Source: Luteitalea pratensis
GTDB taxonomy: Bacteria > Acidobacteriota > Vicinamibacteria > Vicinamibacterales > Vicinamibacteraceae
Direction: 5' to 3'
Length of the DNA stretch: 64,000 bases
NCBI RefSeq assembly: GCF_001618865.1
Contig: NZ_CP015136.1
Span: forward strand, 2,143,001-2,207,000
The translations under genes were made by a program, and so were the position numbers. Below are positions 18,068 to 26,976 of the stretch, piece by piece; position 1 is the first letter of the stretch; the number at the start of each line of letters is the position of its first letter. The notes under the pieces are model-generated. The model was not told the origin of the DNA, did no database searches, and saw only the letters and a program-made list of their open reading frames with translations.

Positions 18068-21000
18068 GATGCGAACTCCGCGCGTTCCTGCGCGGTAGCC
18101 TTGCCCTTGAACTTCAGGGCGAGCCGCTCGCACAGGACGAACAGGACGGGAATGAGGAAGACGGCGATGAGCGTGGCCGCGAGCATGCCGGTGATCACCA
18201 CCGTGCCGAGAATGCGGCGGGCCGCGGCGCCGGACCCCTGGGCGGCCCAGAGCGGCACGCACCCGAGGATGAACGCGAACGAGGTCATCAGGATTGGCCG
18301 CAGCCGCACGCGCGCGCCCTCGAGCGCGGCCTGGGCCATCGGCATGCCCTCTTCGAGCCGGTACTTGGCGAACTCGACGATCAGGATGGCGTTCTTGGCC
18401 GAGAGGCCAATCAGCATCACGATGCCGATCTGTCCGTACACGTCGAGATCGAGGTTGCGGAGCAGCAGGCCCAGGAACGCGCCGAAGACGGCGACCGGCA
18501 CCGTCAGCAGCACCGAGAACGGCAGCGACCAGCTCTCGTAGAGCGCGGCCAGGATGAGGAAGACGAACACCAGCGACAGCAGGAACGTCGTACTCGTGCT
18601 GCCTGCCGCCCGCCGCTCCTGGAACGACAGGTCGGCCCAGTCGTAGCTGAACGTGGAAGGCAGCGTCTCGCGCGCCACTTCCTCGAGCGCAGTCATCGCC
18701 TGCCCCGAGCTGTAGCCCGGCGCCGCGGCGCCGGTGACCTGGACCGCGCGATAGACGTTGAAGCGATTGGTGAACTGCGGCCCAAACGTCCGCGACAGCG
18801 ACTGCACCGTCGCGAGCGGGACCATCGTGCCCGAGTCGTTGCGCACGTAGAACTGTCCGACCTGATCGGGGTCCGCACGCGTGTCGCCCTCGGCCTGGAG
18901 GAACACGCGCCACTGTCGGCCGAAGCGGTTGAACTGGTTGACGTACAGTCCGCCGAGGTACGCCTGCATCGTCTGGTAGACGTCGCCGAGCGCCACGCCC
19001 TGCCGCAACACCTTCTCGCGATCGACGTCGGCAAAGACCTGCGGCACGCTGGCGCTGAACGGCGAGGTCACGCCGGCGAGCTCAGGCCGCTTGCGCGCCG
19101 CAACCAGGAAGCGCTGCAACTGCTGGTCGACCTCCGGGATTGAGGTGCCGCCACGATCCTGGAGCCAGAGAGAGAAGCCACCCTGCGATCCGAGTCCGGG
19201 AATCGCCGGTGGCATGACGGCAAACGACACCGACTCGGGTACCACCCTGCGCAGCGCGCCGTTGACGCGGTTGACGATCGACCGCGCGTCCATGCCTTCT
19301 TCTTCGCGCTCGGACCACGGCGCCAGCTGCACGAAGTAGAAGGCGTTGTTGGAGGCCGTGACGCGCGTGAGCAGGCTGAAGCCGACGATGGTGTTGAAGT
19401 TGCGCACGCCCTCGGTCTTCTGCAGGAGCGCGTCGATCTTGCGGGTCACTGCATCGGTGCGGTCGAGCGACGCGGCCGGCGGCAACTGCACGTTGAGCAG
19501 GAAGTAGCCATAGTCCTCCTCGGGCAGGAAGCTGGACGGCAGTCGCTTTCCGAGTCCTGTGGTCGCAAGAGCGAACATCAGCAGGATGGCGATGGCGATG
19601 AGCGGCTTGCGGATCAGTCCGTGGCTGAGGCTCACATAGCCACGCGTCGTACGCTCGAGCCCACGGTTGACCACGCCGAACACGCGCGCCAGCCAGCCCT
19701 TCGAGGCCTTGCGCGGCCGAAGGAGCATGGCCGACAGCGCCGGCGACAGCGTGAGCGCGTTGAACGCCGAGATGAGCACCGACACGGCGATGGTGATGGC
19801 GAACTGCTGGTTCAGGCGTCCCTGGATGCCACCCATCAGTCCTACGGGGATGAACACGGCCGCGAGGATCAATGCGATGCCGATGACGGGGCCCGAGACT
19901 TCGTGCATGGCCTTGATGGTGGCGTCGCGTGGGCTCATCCCGTGTTCGATGTGCTGTTCGACGGCTTCCACGACCACGATCGCGTCGTCCACGACGAGGC
20001 CGATCGCGAGCACGAGGCCGAACAGCGACAGCGTGTTGACCGAGAAGCCGAGGAACGGGAACACGGCGAACGTGCCGATCAGCGACACCGGCACGGCCAG
20101 CATCGGGATCAGCGTCGCGCGCCAGTTCTGGAGGAACAGGAAGACGACGAGGATGACCAGCACCATCGCCTCGCCGAGCGTCTTCAGGATCTCCTTGATG
20201 CCTTCCGAGACCGGCGCAGTCGTGTCGAGCGCGTACCGGTAGTCGACGTCCTTCGGAAAGCGAGCGCTCAGAGACGTCATGACCTCGCGGACACCGCGGG
20301 CGACCTCGAGCGAGTTCGATCCGGGCGCCTGGAAGACGGCGATGCCGACGCCGGGCTGGCCGTTCGAACGTCCGATCTGCTGGTAGTTCAAGGCGCCCAG
20401 TTCGACGCGTGCGACATCCCGGAGATGCACGACCGATCCGTCCGGTTCGGAGCGCAGCACGATGTTGCCGAACTCTTCCGCCGTGCGCAGGCGCCCTGCC
20501 GCGCGCACCGTGTATGTCAGTTCCTGTCCGGCAGGCGCAGGCCGCCCACCGATCTGCCCGGCCGGGTTCACCGAACTCTGCTGCCGCACGGCTTGCGCGA
20601 CCTCGGGCACCGTCATCGACATGGCCGACAGGCGATCCGGCCGCAGCCAGATGCGCATCGCGTACTCGCCGGCGCCGAAGATGCGCACGTCCCCGACCCC
20701 GTGCACGCGATAGAGCGCGTCGACGATGTTGATGTTGGCGTAGTTGGCCAGGTACAGCGCGTCGTAGGCGTTGGTCGGCGAATACAGCGAGACCATCATC
20801 ATCGGCAGGCCGGTCGACTTGCGCATGGTGAAGCCGTACTGCGTCACTTCCGTGGGCAGGTTCGGCTGTGCCTGCGCCATGCGGTTCTGGACGTTGACCT
20901 GGTCGATGTTCGGATCGGTGTTGATGTCGAAGGTCACCGTCAGCTGCATCGAGCCGTCGTTGCCGTTGGTCGACTGCATGTACAGCATGTCGTCGACGCC

Positions 21001-21210
21001 GTTCATCTGCTGCTCGAGTGGGGTCGCGACAGACTGCTCGATCGTCTCGGCGTCGGCGCCGGTGTAGGTGCCGGTGACGATGATCTGCGGTGGCACGATG
21101 TCGGGAAACTGCGCGACTGGCAGGCTCCGCAACGAGACGATGCCGACGATCACGGTCACGATCGCGATGACGATCGCGACGATGGGGCGACGGATGAAGA
21201 AGGTGGACAC
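18064..21210 (-). CDS. RND multidrug efflux permease (HAE1/AcrB type)
   Basis: A 1048-aa inner-membrane proton antiporter of normal family length. It starts at GTG 21210 (MSTFFIRRPIVAIVIAIVT). The two-fold repeat of a helix, a large periplasmic loop and a six-helix bundle is present. The proton-relay pair is in AIGLVVDDAIVVVEAVEQH, and the second half has GLSAKNAILIVEFAKYRLEEG with the relay Lys. PVAQFPDIVPPQIIV and GADAETIEQSVATPLEQQM are HAE1 hallmarks. It should pump hydrophobic or amphiphilic compounds from the periplasm or inner membrane. It lies one base after the MFP stop. Confidence 0.95.
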   Translation of the reverse strand: MSTFFIRRPIVAIVIAIVTVIVGIVSLRSLPVAQFPDIVPPQIIVTGTYTGADAETIEQSVATPLEQQMNGVDDMLYMQSTNGNDGSMQLTVTFDINTDPNIDQVNVQNRMAQAQPNLPTEVTQYGFTMRKSTGLPMMMVSLYSPTNAYDALYLANYANINIVDALYRVHGVGDVRIFGAGEYAMRIWLRPDRLSAMSMTVPEVAQAVRQQSSVNPAGQIGGRPAPAGQELTYTVRAAGRLRTAEEFGNIVLRSEPDGSVVHLRDVARVELGALNYQQIGRSNGQPGVGIAVFQAPGSNSLEVARGVREVMTSLSARFPKDVDYRYALDTTAPVSEGIKEILKTLGEAMVLVILVVFLFLQNWRATLIPMLAVPVSLIGTFAVFPFLGFSVNTLSLFGLVLAIGLVVDDAIVVVEAVEQHIEHGMSPRDATIKAMHEVSGPVIGIALILAAVFIPVGLMGGIQGRLNQQFAITIAVSVLISAFNALTLSPALSAMLLRPRKASKGWLARVFGVVNRGLERTTRGYVSLSHGLIRKPLIAIAILLMFALATTGLGKRLPSSFLPEEDYGYFLLNVQLPPAASLDRTDAVTRKIDALLQKTEGVRNFNTIVGFSLLTRVTASNNAFYFVQLAPWSEREEEGMDARSIVNRVNGALRRVVPESVSFAVMPPAIPGLGSQGGFSLWLQDRGGTSIPEVDQQLQRFLVAARKRPELAGVTSPFSASVPQVFADVDREKVLRQGVALGDVYQTMQAYLGGLYVNQFNRFGRQWRVFLQAEGDTRADPDQVGQFYVRNDSGTMVPLATVQSLSRTFGPQFTNRFNVYRAVQVTGAAAPGYSSGQAMTALEEVARETLPSTFSYDWADLSFQERRAAGSTSTTFLLSLVFVFLILAALYESWSLPFSVLLTVPVAVFGAFLGLLLRNLDLDVYGQIGIVMLIGLSAKNAILIVEFAKYRLEEGMPMAQAALEGARVRLRPILMTSFAFILGCVPLWAAQGSGAAARRILGTVVITGMLAATLIAVFLIPVLFVLCERLALKFKGKATAQERAEFAS

Positions 21211-21211
21211 G

Positions 21212-22384
21212 TCAGCGGCCTCCCGTCGGCCCGGCCGGCGTCGCGGCCGCAGCCGCCGTGGCCGGCTCCTCGAACGCCTTGGTGGAGACCTTCAGGCCCT
21301 CAGCCAGCTGCCCCGCGTCGACGATGACGCGATCCCCCGCCTGCAGTCCGCGTTGGACGACCCAGCGGCTACCGACACGCGGTCCCATCTCCACCATCCG
21401 GATCTGTACCGTGCCTTCCGGAGAGACCACGCGCACCAGCGTGCCGCCCTGCGCCTCGGTGACGGCACGCTGCGGTACCAGCAGGGCGCTGTCGATCTTG
21501 CGGGTATTGACGGTGACGCGTCCGTACTGTCCGGGCCGCAGCACACCGTTCCGGTTGGGGAAGGAGGCGCTGACGCGCATCGTCCCGGTCTTCGGATCGA
21601 TCTGCCGATCGGCGGCCTGGAAGCGACCGGGCTCGGGGTACACGGAGCCGTCGGCGAGCACCAGTCGCAGTCCTGGTCCGGCTGCCCACAGGCGGCGCGC
21701 CGGTCCGTCGGTGTTGATGGCCTCGGCCAGTTCGATGTACTCGCGCTCGCTGAGCGAGAAGTAGGCGCGAATCGGATCCACCTGCGAGACCGTGGTCAGT
21801 AGTGTCTGCGGGCTCACCAGGTCGCCGATTTGTGCCGTCGCGATGGCCGCGATGCCATCGACCAGCGAGCGCACGCTCGTGAAGTCCAGGTTCAGGCGAG
21901 CGCCGTCGACAGCGGCCTGCGCCGCATTGACGGAGGCCTCGGCGGCAAGCCTGGACTGGACGTTGGTGTCCAACTCGCTCTGGGCGATGGCGCGCTCCTT
22001 CGCGAGCGGCGTGTTGCGCGCCACGTCCTGCTCCGCGCGTCCGAGCTGGGCCCGGGTCTCGGCCAGTCGGGCCTCGGCCTGTGCGAGCGCGACCGCGAAC
22101 GGACGGCGATCGATTTCGAACAGCACGTCGCCCTTCCGGACGCGACCGCCTTCCTGGTAGTTGCGCTTGACGAGATAGCCCGAGACCTGCGGTCGCACCT
22201 GGGCGTTCACCTGGCCGTCGAGGGTCGTGATCCACTCGCTCGACACGTCCACCGATTCGGGGGTCACCTGGACGACCGGCACAACGGGGGGAGGGGGAGG
22301 CGCGGGGGCCGCCTTGTTGGTCGAACAGGCGGAGAGCAGGAGGAGGGCGCCGAGGCCGGGGGCGCAGAAATGACGCGCATTCAT
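21212..22384 (-). CDS. RND efflux periplasmic adaptor lipoprotein (MFP)
   Basis: A 390-aa membrane-fusion protein. A lipoprotein signal with LLSAC is followed by a Pro-rich linker (APAPPPPPVVPVV). The barrel-sandwich/lipoyl half is ITTLDGQVNAQVRPQVSGYL, then an alpha-helical hairpin (residues about 95-165), the second lipoyl half and a beta-barrel (NRNGVLRPGQYGRVTV). It links the pump to the outer-membrane factor. It is the first gene of the operon. ATG 22384 lacks a Shine-Dalgarno sequence. A sigma-54-like promoter lies 14-29 bases upstream, so the message may be nearly leaderless. Confidence 0.94.
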   Translation of the reverse strand: MNARHFCAPGLGALLLLSACSTNKAAPAPPPPPVVPVVQVTPESVDVSSEWITTLDGQVNAQVRPQVSGYLVKRNYQEGGRVRKGDVLFEIDRRPFAVALAQAEARLAETRAQLGRAEQDVARNTPLAKERAIAQSELDTNVQSRLAAEASVNAAQAAVDGARLNLDFTSVRSLVDGIAAIATAQIGDLVSPQTLLTTVSQVDPIRAYFSLSEREYIELAEAINTDGPARRLWAAGPGLRLVLADGSVYPEPGRFQAADRQIDPKTGTMRVSASFPNRNGVLRPGQYGRVTVNTRKIDSALLVPQRAVTEAQGGTLVRVVSPEGTVQIRMVEMGPRVGSRWVVQRGLQAGDRVIVDAGQLAEGLKVSTKAFEEPATAAAAATPAGPTGGR

Positions 22385-22397
22385 GGTTCATCGCTGT

Positions 22398-22413
22398 AGC
22401 AAGTCGCTCGCCA
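22398..22413 (-). promoter_or_regulatory. Sigma-54 (-24/-12) promoter for the RND operon
   Basis: On the minus strand the sequence is TGGCGAGCGACTTGCT. It keeps the invariant GG-N10-GC spacing and most of the TGGCAC-N5-TTGC consensus. Start of transcription would be expected near 22387, a few bases before the MFP start codon. The divergent gene encodes a sigma-54 activator. Confidence 0.6.
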
Positions 22414-22425
22414 GAGTTTGCTCAA

Positions 22426-22460
22426 CAGTAAGTAATCCATTTATCCACCGTAACTTACCG
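22426..22460. promoter_or_regulatory. Imperfect palindrome, candidate activator binding site
   Basis: GTAAGT (22428-22433) and ACTTAC (22453-22458) are inverted, with matching flanking C/G and A/T positions, centred at about 22443. It sits between the sigma-54 promoter and the activator gene. It is closer to the promoter than many upstream activating sites, which lowers confidence. Confidence 0.45.
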
Positions 22461-22502
22461 TTGACGTGATAATCTTCTATCGTTGGTGTATGTGTTCCTG
22501 GA

Positions 22503-22519
22503 GGCGCAATCTGTGCGCC
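22503..22519. promoter_or_regulatory. Short palindrome upstream of the activator gene
   Basis: GGCGCA-ATCTG-TGCGCC lies 41 bases before ATG 22560. It could be a second operator (autoregulation) or a leader hairpin. Confidence 0.35.
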
Positions 22520-22559
22520 CAGGCTCACTTCATGGCAGAGTGGGACGCATGGTGCAGGC

Positions 22560-24059
<1,500 letters not shown>

Positions 24060-24155
24060 TTGCACAATTGCAGAATTTCAAACGTCATTACCACCCCCAA
24101 CCTTCGAAGCAGTTGTGACGGTAGTGAAATTCTGAAAATCTGAAATTGATTAGGC
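24060..24155. repeat. Inverted-repeat element, copy A
   Basis: AATTGCAGAATTTCA near the left end and TGAAATTCTG near the right end are inverted, with ATTACCACC and GGTAGTGAA forming the inner arms. The same element with small changes lies at 26871-26975. Octamer-like words (GAAATTCT, GAAAATCT, GAAATTGA) extend the right end. It lies between convergent genes. Confidence 0.75.
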
Positions 24156-24160
24156 TCGCT

Positions 24161-24796
24161 CTATGACCGTACTCCGGCGAGCAGGGCGAGCTCGCGCCAC
24201 TTCCAGTGGCAGTCGACGTCGGTGAAGCCGATCTCACCGAGCCACTGCAGTTGTGTCTCGACGGGTGCGAGCTTGTTCGAGGGGTCGTCTTCTTCCGGGG
24301 TCAGGCCGAGCGCGGCCAGGAACCACACGTGCAGCGCCGGCGTGGCGGACGCGACGTGCTCGAGGTTCAGGAACACGCCATCCGGCGTCAGCCGTGCGTG
24401 GGCCTCCTCGTACAGCGCGCGCTTGCGGAGATCGAGGAGGTGGTGGATGGCGAAGCTCGAGACGACCGCATCGAAGCGGCCGAGGTCGGGCAGCGGCGTC
24501 GAGAGATCGTGTGCGCAGACGCTGACGCGTGGATCGGCATCGAATCGCGCATGCAGGCGCCCCAGCATCTCGTCGGAGAAATCGAGCACCACGGCCGTCG
24601 CCTCGGGAAGCCGGTCCAGCAACAGTCCGGCGAGGCGGCCCTCGCCGCTGCCCAGATCGAGGATGCGGCGCGTCGCGGCCGGGACACACTCGAGCAGCGA
24701 CGCCTCGCCTTCCTGGCGTCGCGGAATCTGGTAGGCGACGGCAAGATAGCGCTGCGCGTGTTCGGCGGACGTCCAGAGGTTGATGTCGTCGCTCAC
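24161..24796 (-). CDS. Class I SAM-dependent methyltransferase
   Basis: A 211-aa Rossmann methyltransferase. Motif I is RILDLGSGEGRLAGLL, an acidic end of strand 2 is AVVLDFSDEMLGRL, motif III/IV is FDAVVSSFAIHHLLD, and the post-motif region is DGVFLNLEHVA. The acceptor is unknown. It starts at GTG 24796 with TACGCT 6 nt upstream and no Shine-Dalgarno sequence. It is a single-gene unit bordered by repeats on both sides. Confidence 0.87.
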   Translation of the reverse strand: MSDDINLWTSAEHAQRYLAVAYQIPRRQEGEASLLECVPAATRRILDLGSGEGRLAGLLLDRLPEATAVVLDFSDEMLGRLHARFDADPRVSVCAHDLSTPLPDLGRFDAVVSSFAIHHLLDLRKRALYEEAHARLTPDGVFLNLEHVASATPALHVWFLAALGLTPEEDDPSNKLAPVETQLQWLGEIGFTDVDCHWKWRELALLAGVRS

Positions 24797-25121
24797 GCGG
24801 ACAGCGTATCGCGATTGACGGCACGGGTCGTCTCAGGGCTCAGGTCTCAGGTCTGTCTCAAGTCTCAGGTCTCAGGGCTCAGGGCTCAGGGCTCAGGGCT
24901 CAGGCGAGACCAGGGCCTGATATTCGTGTCGACCGTCGACCTGAAGGTCGACGGCTACGATGCCCGATCCGCGATGCGATCCGCGATCCGCGATCCGCGA
25001 CGTTCGTACCCGGCACCCGGCACCCGGCACCCGGCACCCGGTACCCGGTACCCGGTACCCCGATACCCGATACCCGATACCCGATACCCGATACCCGGTA
25101 CCCGGTACCCGATGAGGCCTC
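24797..25121. repeat. 325-bp gene-free region: two 7-nt arrays around a GTAG palindrome
   Basis: 24831-24905 holds about ten words of the TCTCAGG/GCTCAGG type. 24933-24958 is a palindrome CCGTCGACCTGAAGGTCGAC followed by GGCTAC (a GTAG element on the minus strand). About 24965-25120 holds GATCCGC words, then ACCCGGC, ACCCGGT and ACCCGAT words in 7-nt phase. The first bases carry the promoter of the methyltransferase. No gene is seen. Confidence 0.92.
24803..24808 (-). promoter_or_regulatory. -10 box (TACGCT) for the methyltransferase, leaderless type
   Basis: TACGCT on the minus strand ends 6 nt before GTG 24796. Confidence 0.45.
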
Positions 25122-25891
25122 TCACCAGGTGAAGCCGCTGTTGCGCGCCACGGTGACGATGTAGAACAGCCCGAACCGGATGATCCAGGGTCGCCACGCC
25201 AGGGCGGCTCCGGAGGCGATGCGTGGGCCGGCGACGAAGATCATGTACGGGAAGGCCGAGATCACGCCCGTGAAGAGTGCGACAGGCGTGATGCCGCCGT
25301 CGATGGCCGATGCCGACAGGACGGCGAGGTCCGAATGCGCGATCTCGGTCCGGAAGAGGGCGTCGCCCAGGAAGGCGATCGGCACTGCCGCAGTGCGACG
25401 GACGATGCTGGGCACGAGGGGGCCGCGCCACGGTGGCTGCTGGCCGGGCGCGAGTTGCGGCCCCCGTAGATGGCTTGCTGGATCGCGGTACCCACCAGCG
25501 CATAGACCGACAACACGGGCCCGAACAATGCCAGCATCGGCGTGCGCCTGTCGATGGCGACGTCGCGGTCGGTGTCCTCAGGGCCCCTTGTCAGCAGCAC
25601 GAACAGGAACAGGAAAAGCATGCCCAACGCCGCCGGCGACAGGCCGCCCGAGCCAGCCGCCCAACTGCCGTCCCCGCGGTTGCCTCCCGACTCGCTGATG
25701 ACGCTGAACGGGTCGCCGTACCAACACCGCATGGTCTCTTCGGCGGCCACAATCCATCCGGCGAGCAGGTAGTCCTCGAGCTGGAACATCCGCCGAGGCC
25801 GAGGCCCTTCGCCCCGCCGCTCACGTCGATAACTGGCCGCGGCCTCGGCCCCGCGTGTCTCTGGTGTCGCACGACTGCCGCGCTCGAACAT
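25122..25891 (-). pseudogene. Frameshifted multi-span membrane protein of unknown function
   Basis: The first part (from ATG 25891) encodes a charged 34-aa N-terminus, then MFQLEDYLLAGWIVAAEETM and a membrane helix GMLFLFLFVLLTR, ending in frame near IQQAIYGG. The second part continues in another frame as PQLAPGQQPPWRGPLVPSIV and runs to NSGFTW with two or three more helices. Adding one G to the GGGGG run (complement of 25461-25465) joins them into a 256-aa protein. This is either a true frameshift, a slippage-prone switch, or a read error. No family is recognised. The start at 25891 is supported by TACAAT 8 nt upstream. Confidence 0.72.
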
Positions 25892-25899
25892 GACGCGGC

Positions 25900-25905
25900 A
25901 TTGTA
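25900..25905 (-). promoter_or_regulatory. -10 box (TACAAT) for the frameshifted membrane gene
   Basis: TACAAT, one base from consensus, ends 8 nt before ATG 25891 on the minus strand. Confidence 0.5.
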
Positions 25906-25911
25906 CGAGGC

Positions 25912-26360
25912 ACATCAAAATGCCGGAATGCCGGGAATGCCGGGAATGTCGAAAGCAGGCTGCCGAACGCGAAAGGCTGGTAGCGCCGGGCTGTCGCTTG
26001 GGCGCCGAAGCCTTGGCGGAGGCGGCCAGCCCGGCGTCGGGCCGCGCTGGGAGAGCGGGCGCCACCGTCTACGCCACGTAATGCCGGAATGCCGCGAATG
26101 CCGGGAATGTCGAAAGCCAGTTGTCGCACGCGCCTTGGGAACGTAGCCCCGGCCCGCTGGGACAGCGGGCCGCTACCCAGATAGGACAGCCCGCGCTACC
26201 CACGTTGTCCGCAATCCGCAATCCGCGATCCGCAATACCCCGTACCCGGCACCCGGCACCCGGCACCCGGCACCCGGCACCCGGCACCCGGTACGCGGTT
26301 CCCGTTTCCCGGGTCCCGGTTCCCGTTTCCCGGTCCCCGGTTCCCGGTTCCCGGTTCCCG
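25912..26360. repeat. About 450-bp gene-free repeat region
   Basis: A 9-nt array (GCCGGGAAT) at 25919-25955 is repeated with its flank (GTCGAAAGC) at 26082-26117. 25980-26075 holds imperfect GC-rich palindromes related to the GTAG family. 26143-26175 is a palindrome with GTAG and CTAC at its two ends and CCCGCTG/CAGCGGG arms. From 26207 to 26360 lie 7-nt words: GCAATCC, ACCCGGC, then TTCCCGG, which run directly into the promoter of the next gene. No gene is supported. Confidence 0.9.
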
Positions 26361-26366
26361 TAGAAT
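26361..26366 (+). promoter_or_regulatory. -10 box (TAGAAT) for the NTF2-like gene, leaderless type
   Basis: TAGAAT ends 6 nt before ATG 26373. The place of a -35 box is occupied by the 7-nt array (TTCCCGG words). Confidence 0.55.
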
Positions 26367-26372
26367 GCCCCG

Positions 26373-26864
26373 ATGCACAGACTGCTCGTGGCGACCGGCG
26401 TCGCCCTGTTCCTGACAGTGTCGGTCGCGACTGCGCAACCGACAGGAGTTGCCCAACCGACAGGAGTGAAAGTGATCAACGACGCAGGCACGAGTGCCGC
26501 CGAAGCGGCGGTGCGTGCCGCCGAACTGGCGCGCTTCAAGGCCCAGACGACGGGCGACCTCAAGGCGCTCGACGCGCTGCTCGGCGACGAGCTCGTCTAC
26601 ACGCACTCGAGTGCGGCCGTGGACTCGAAGGCGTCCTACGTCGAGAGCATGCGCAGCGGCGCGCTCAAGTACCAGACCATCGAGCCGCGCGACATTCAGG
26701 TGCGTGTATTCGGCACCACCGCGGTGATTACCGCGGCCGCGCACATCACGGCGATCTCGAAGGGCCAGCCGGTCGACAACCAGCTGCGCTACATGGATGT
26801 CTGGGTGCTGCGAGACGGCCGCTGGCAGATGGTGGGGTGGCAGAGCACGAAGATCGTGCCCTGA
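26373..26864 (+). CDS. Secreted NTF2-like (DUF4440) protein
   Basis: A 163-aa protein. Signal peptide: MHRLLVATGVALFLTVSVATAQ. A short repeated motif PTGVAQPTGV follows. The rest is a single NTF2-fold domain: an N-terminal helix (AELARFKAQTTGDLKALDAL), LGDELVYTHSSAAVDSK, an ISVR-like strand and the C-terminal DVWVLRDGRWQMVGWQST typical of DUF4440. The function is unknown; members bind small ligands or act as accessory subunits. It is a single-gene unit with a leaderless-type start. Confidence 0.87.
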   Translation: MHRLLVATGVALFLTVSVATAQPTGVAQPTGVKVINDAGTSAAEAAVRAAELARFKAQTTGDLKALDALLGDELVYTHSSAAVDSKASYVESMRSGALKYQTIEPRDIQVRVFGTTAVITAAAHITAISKGQPVDNQLRYMDVWVLRDGRWQMVGWQSTKIVP

Positions 26865-26870
26865 CGCGGG

Positions 26871-26975
26871 TAATTGCAGAATTGCAGAATTGCAGAATTT
26901 CATTGCCACCGCCCGTGTTCGAGCTGCTGACAATGGTAGTGAAATCCTGAAATTCTGAAATTGTGAAATTACACG
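26871..26975. repeat. Inverted-repeat element, copy B
   Basis: The layout is the same as 24060-24155: TAATTGCAGAATTGCAG and GAATTTCATTGCCACC on the left, GGTAGTGAAATCCTG on the right, with shared central bases (TTCGA-GC-G-TG-A). The ends are expanded as 8-nt words ATTGCAGA and GAAATTCT. It lies between convergent genes. Confidence 0.75.
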
Positions 26976-26976
26976 A

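Noticed and set aside
22461-22492. TTGACG as a -35 box for the sigma-54 activator gene
   Set aside because: No acceptable -10 hexamer lies 16-18 nt downstream (TGGTGT at best).
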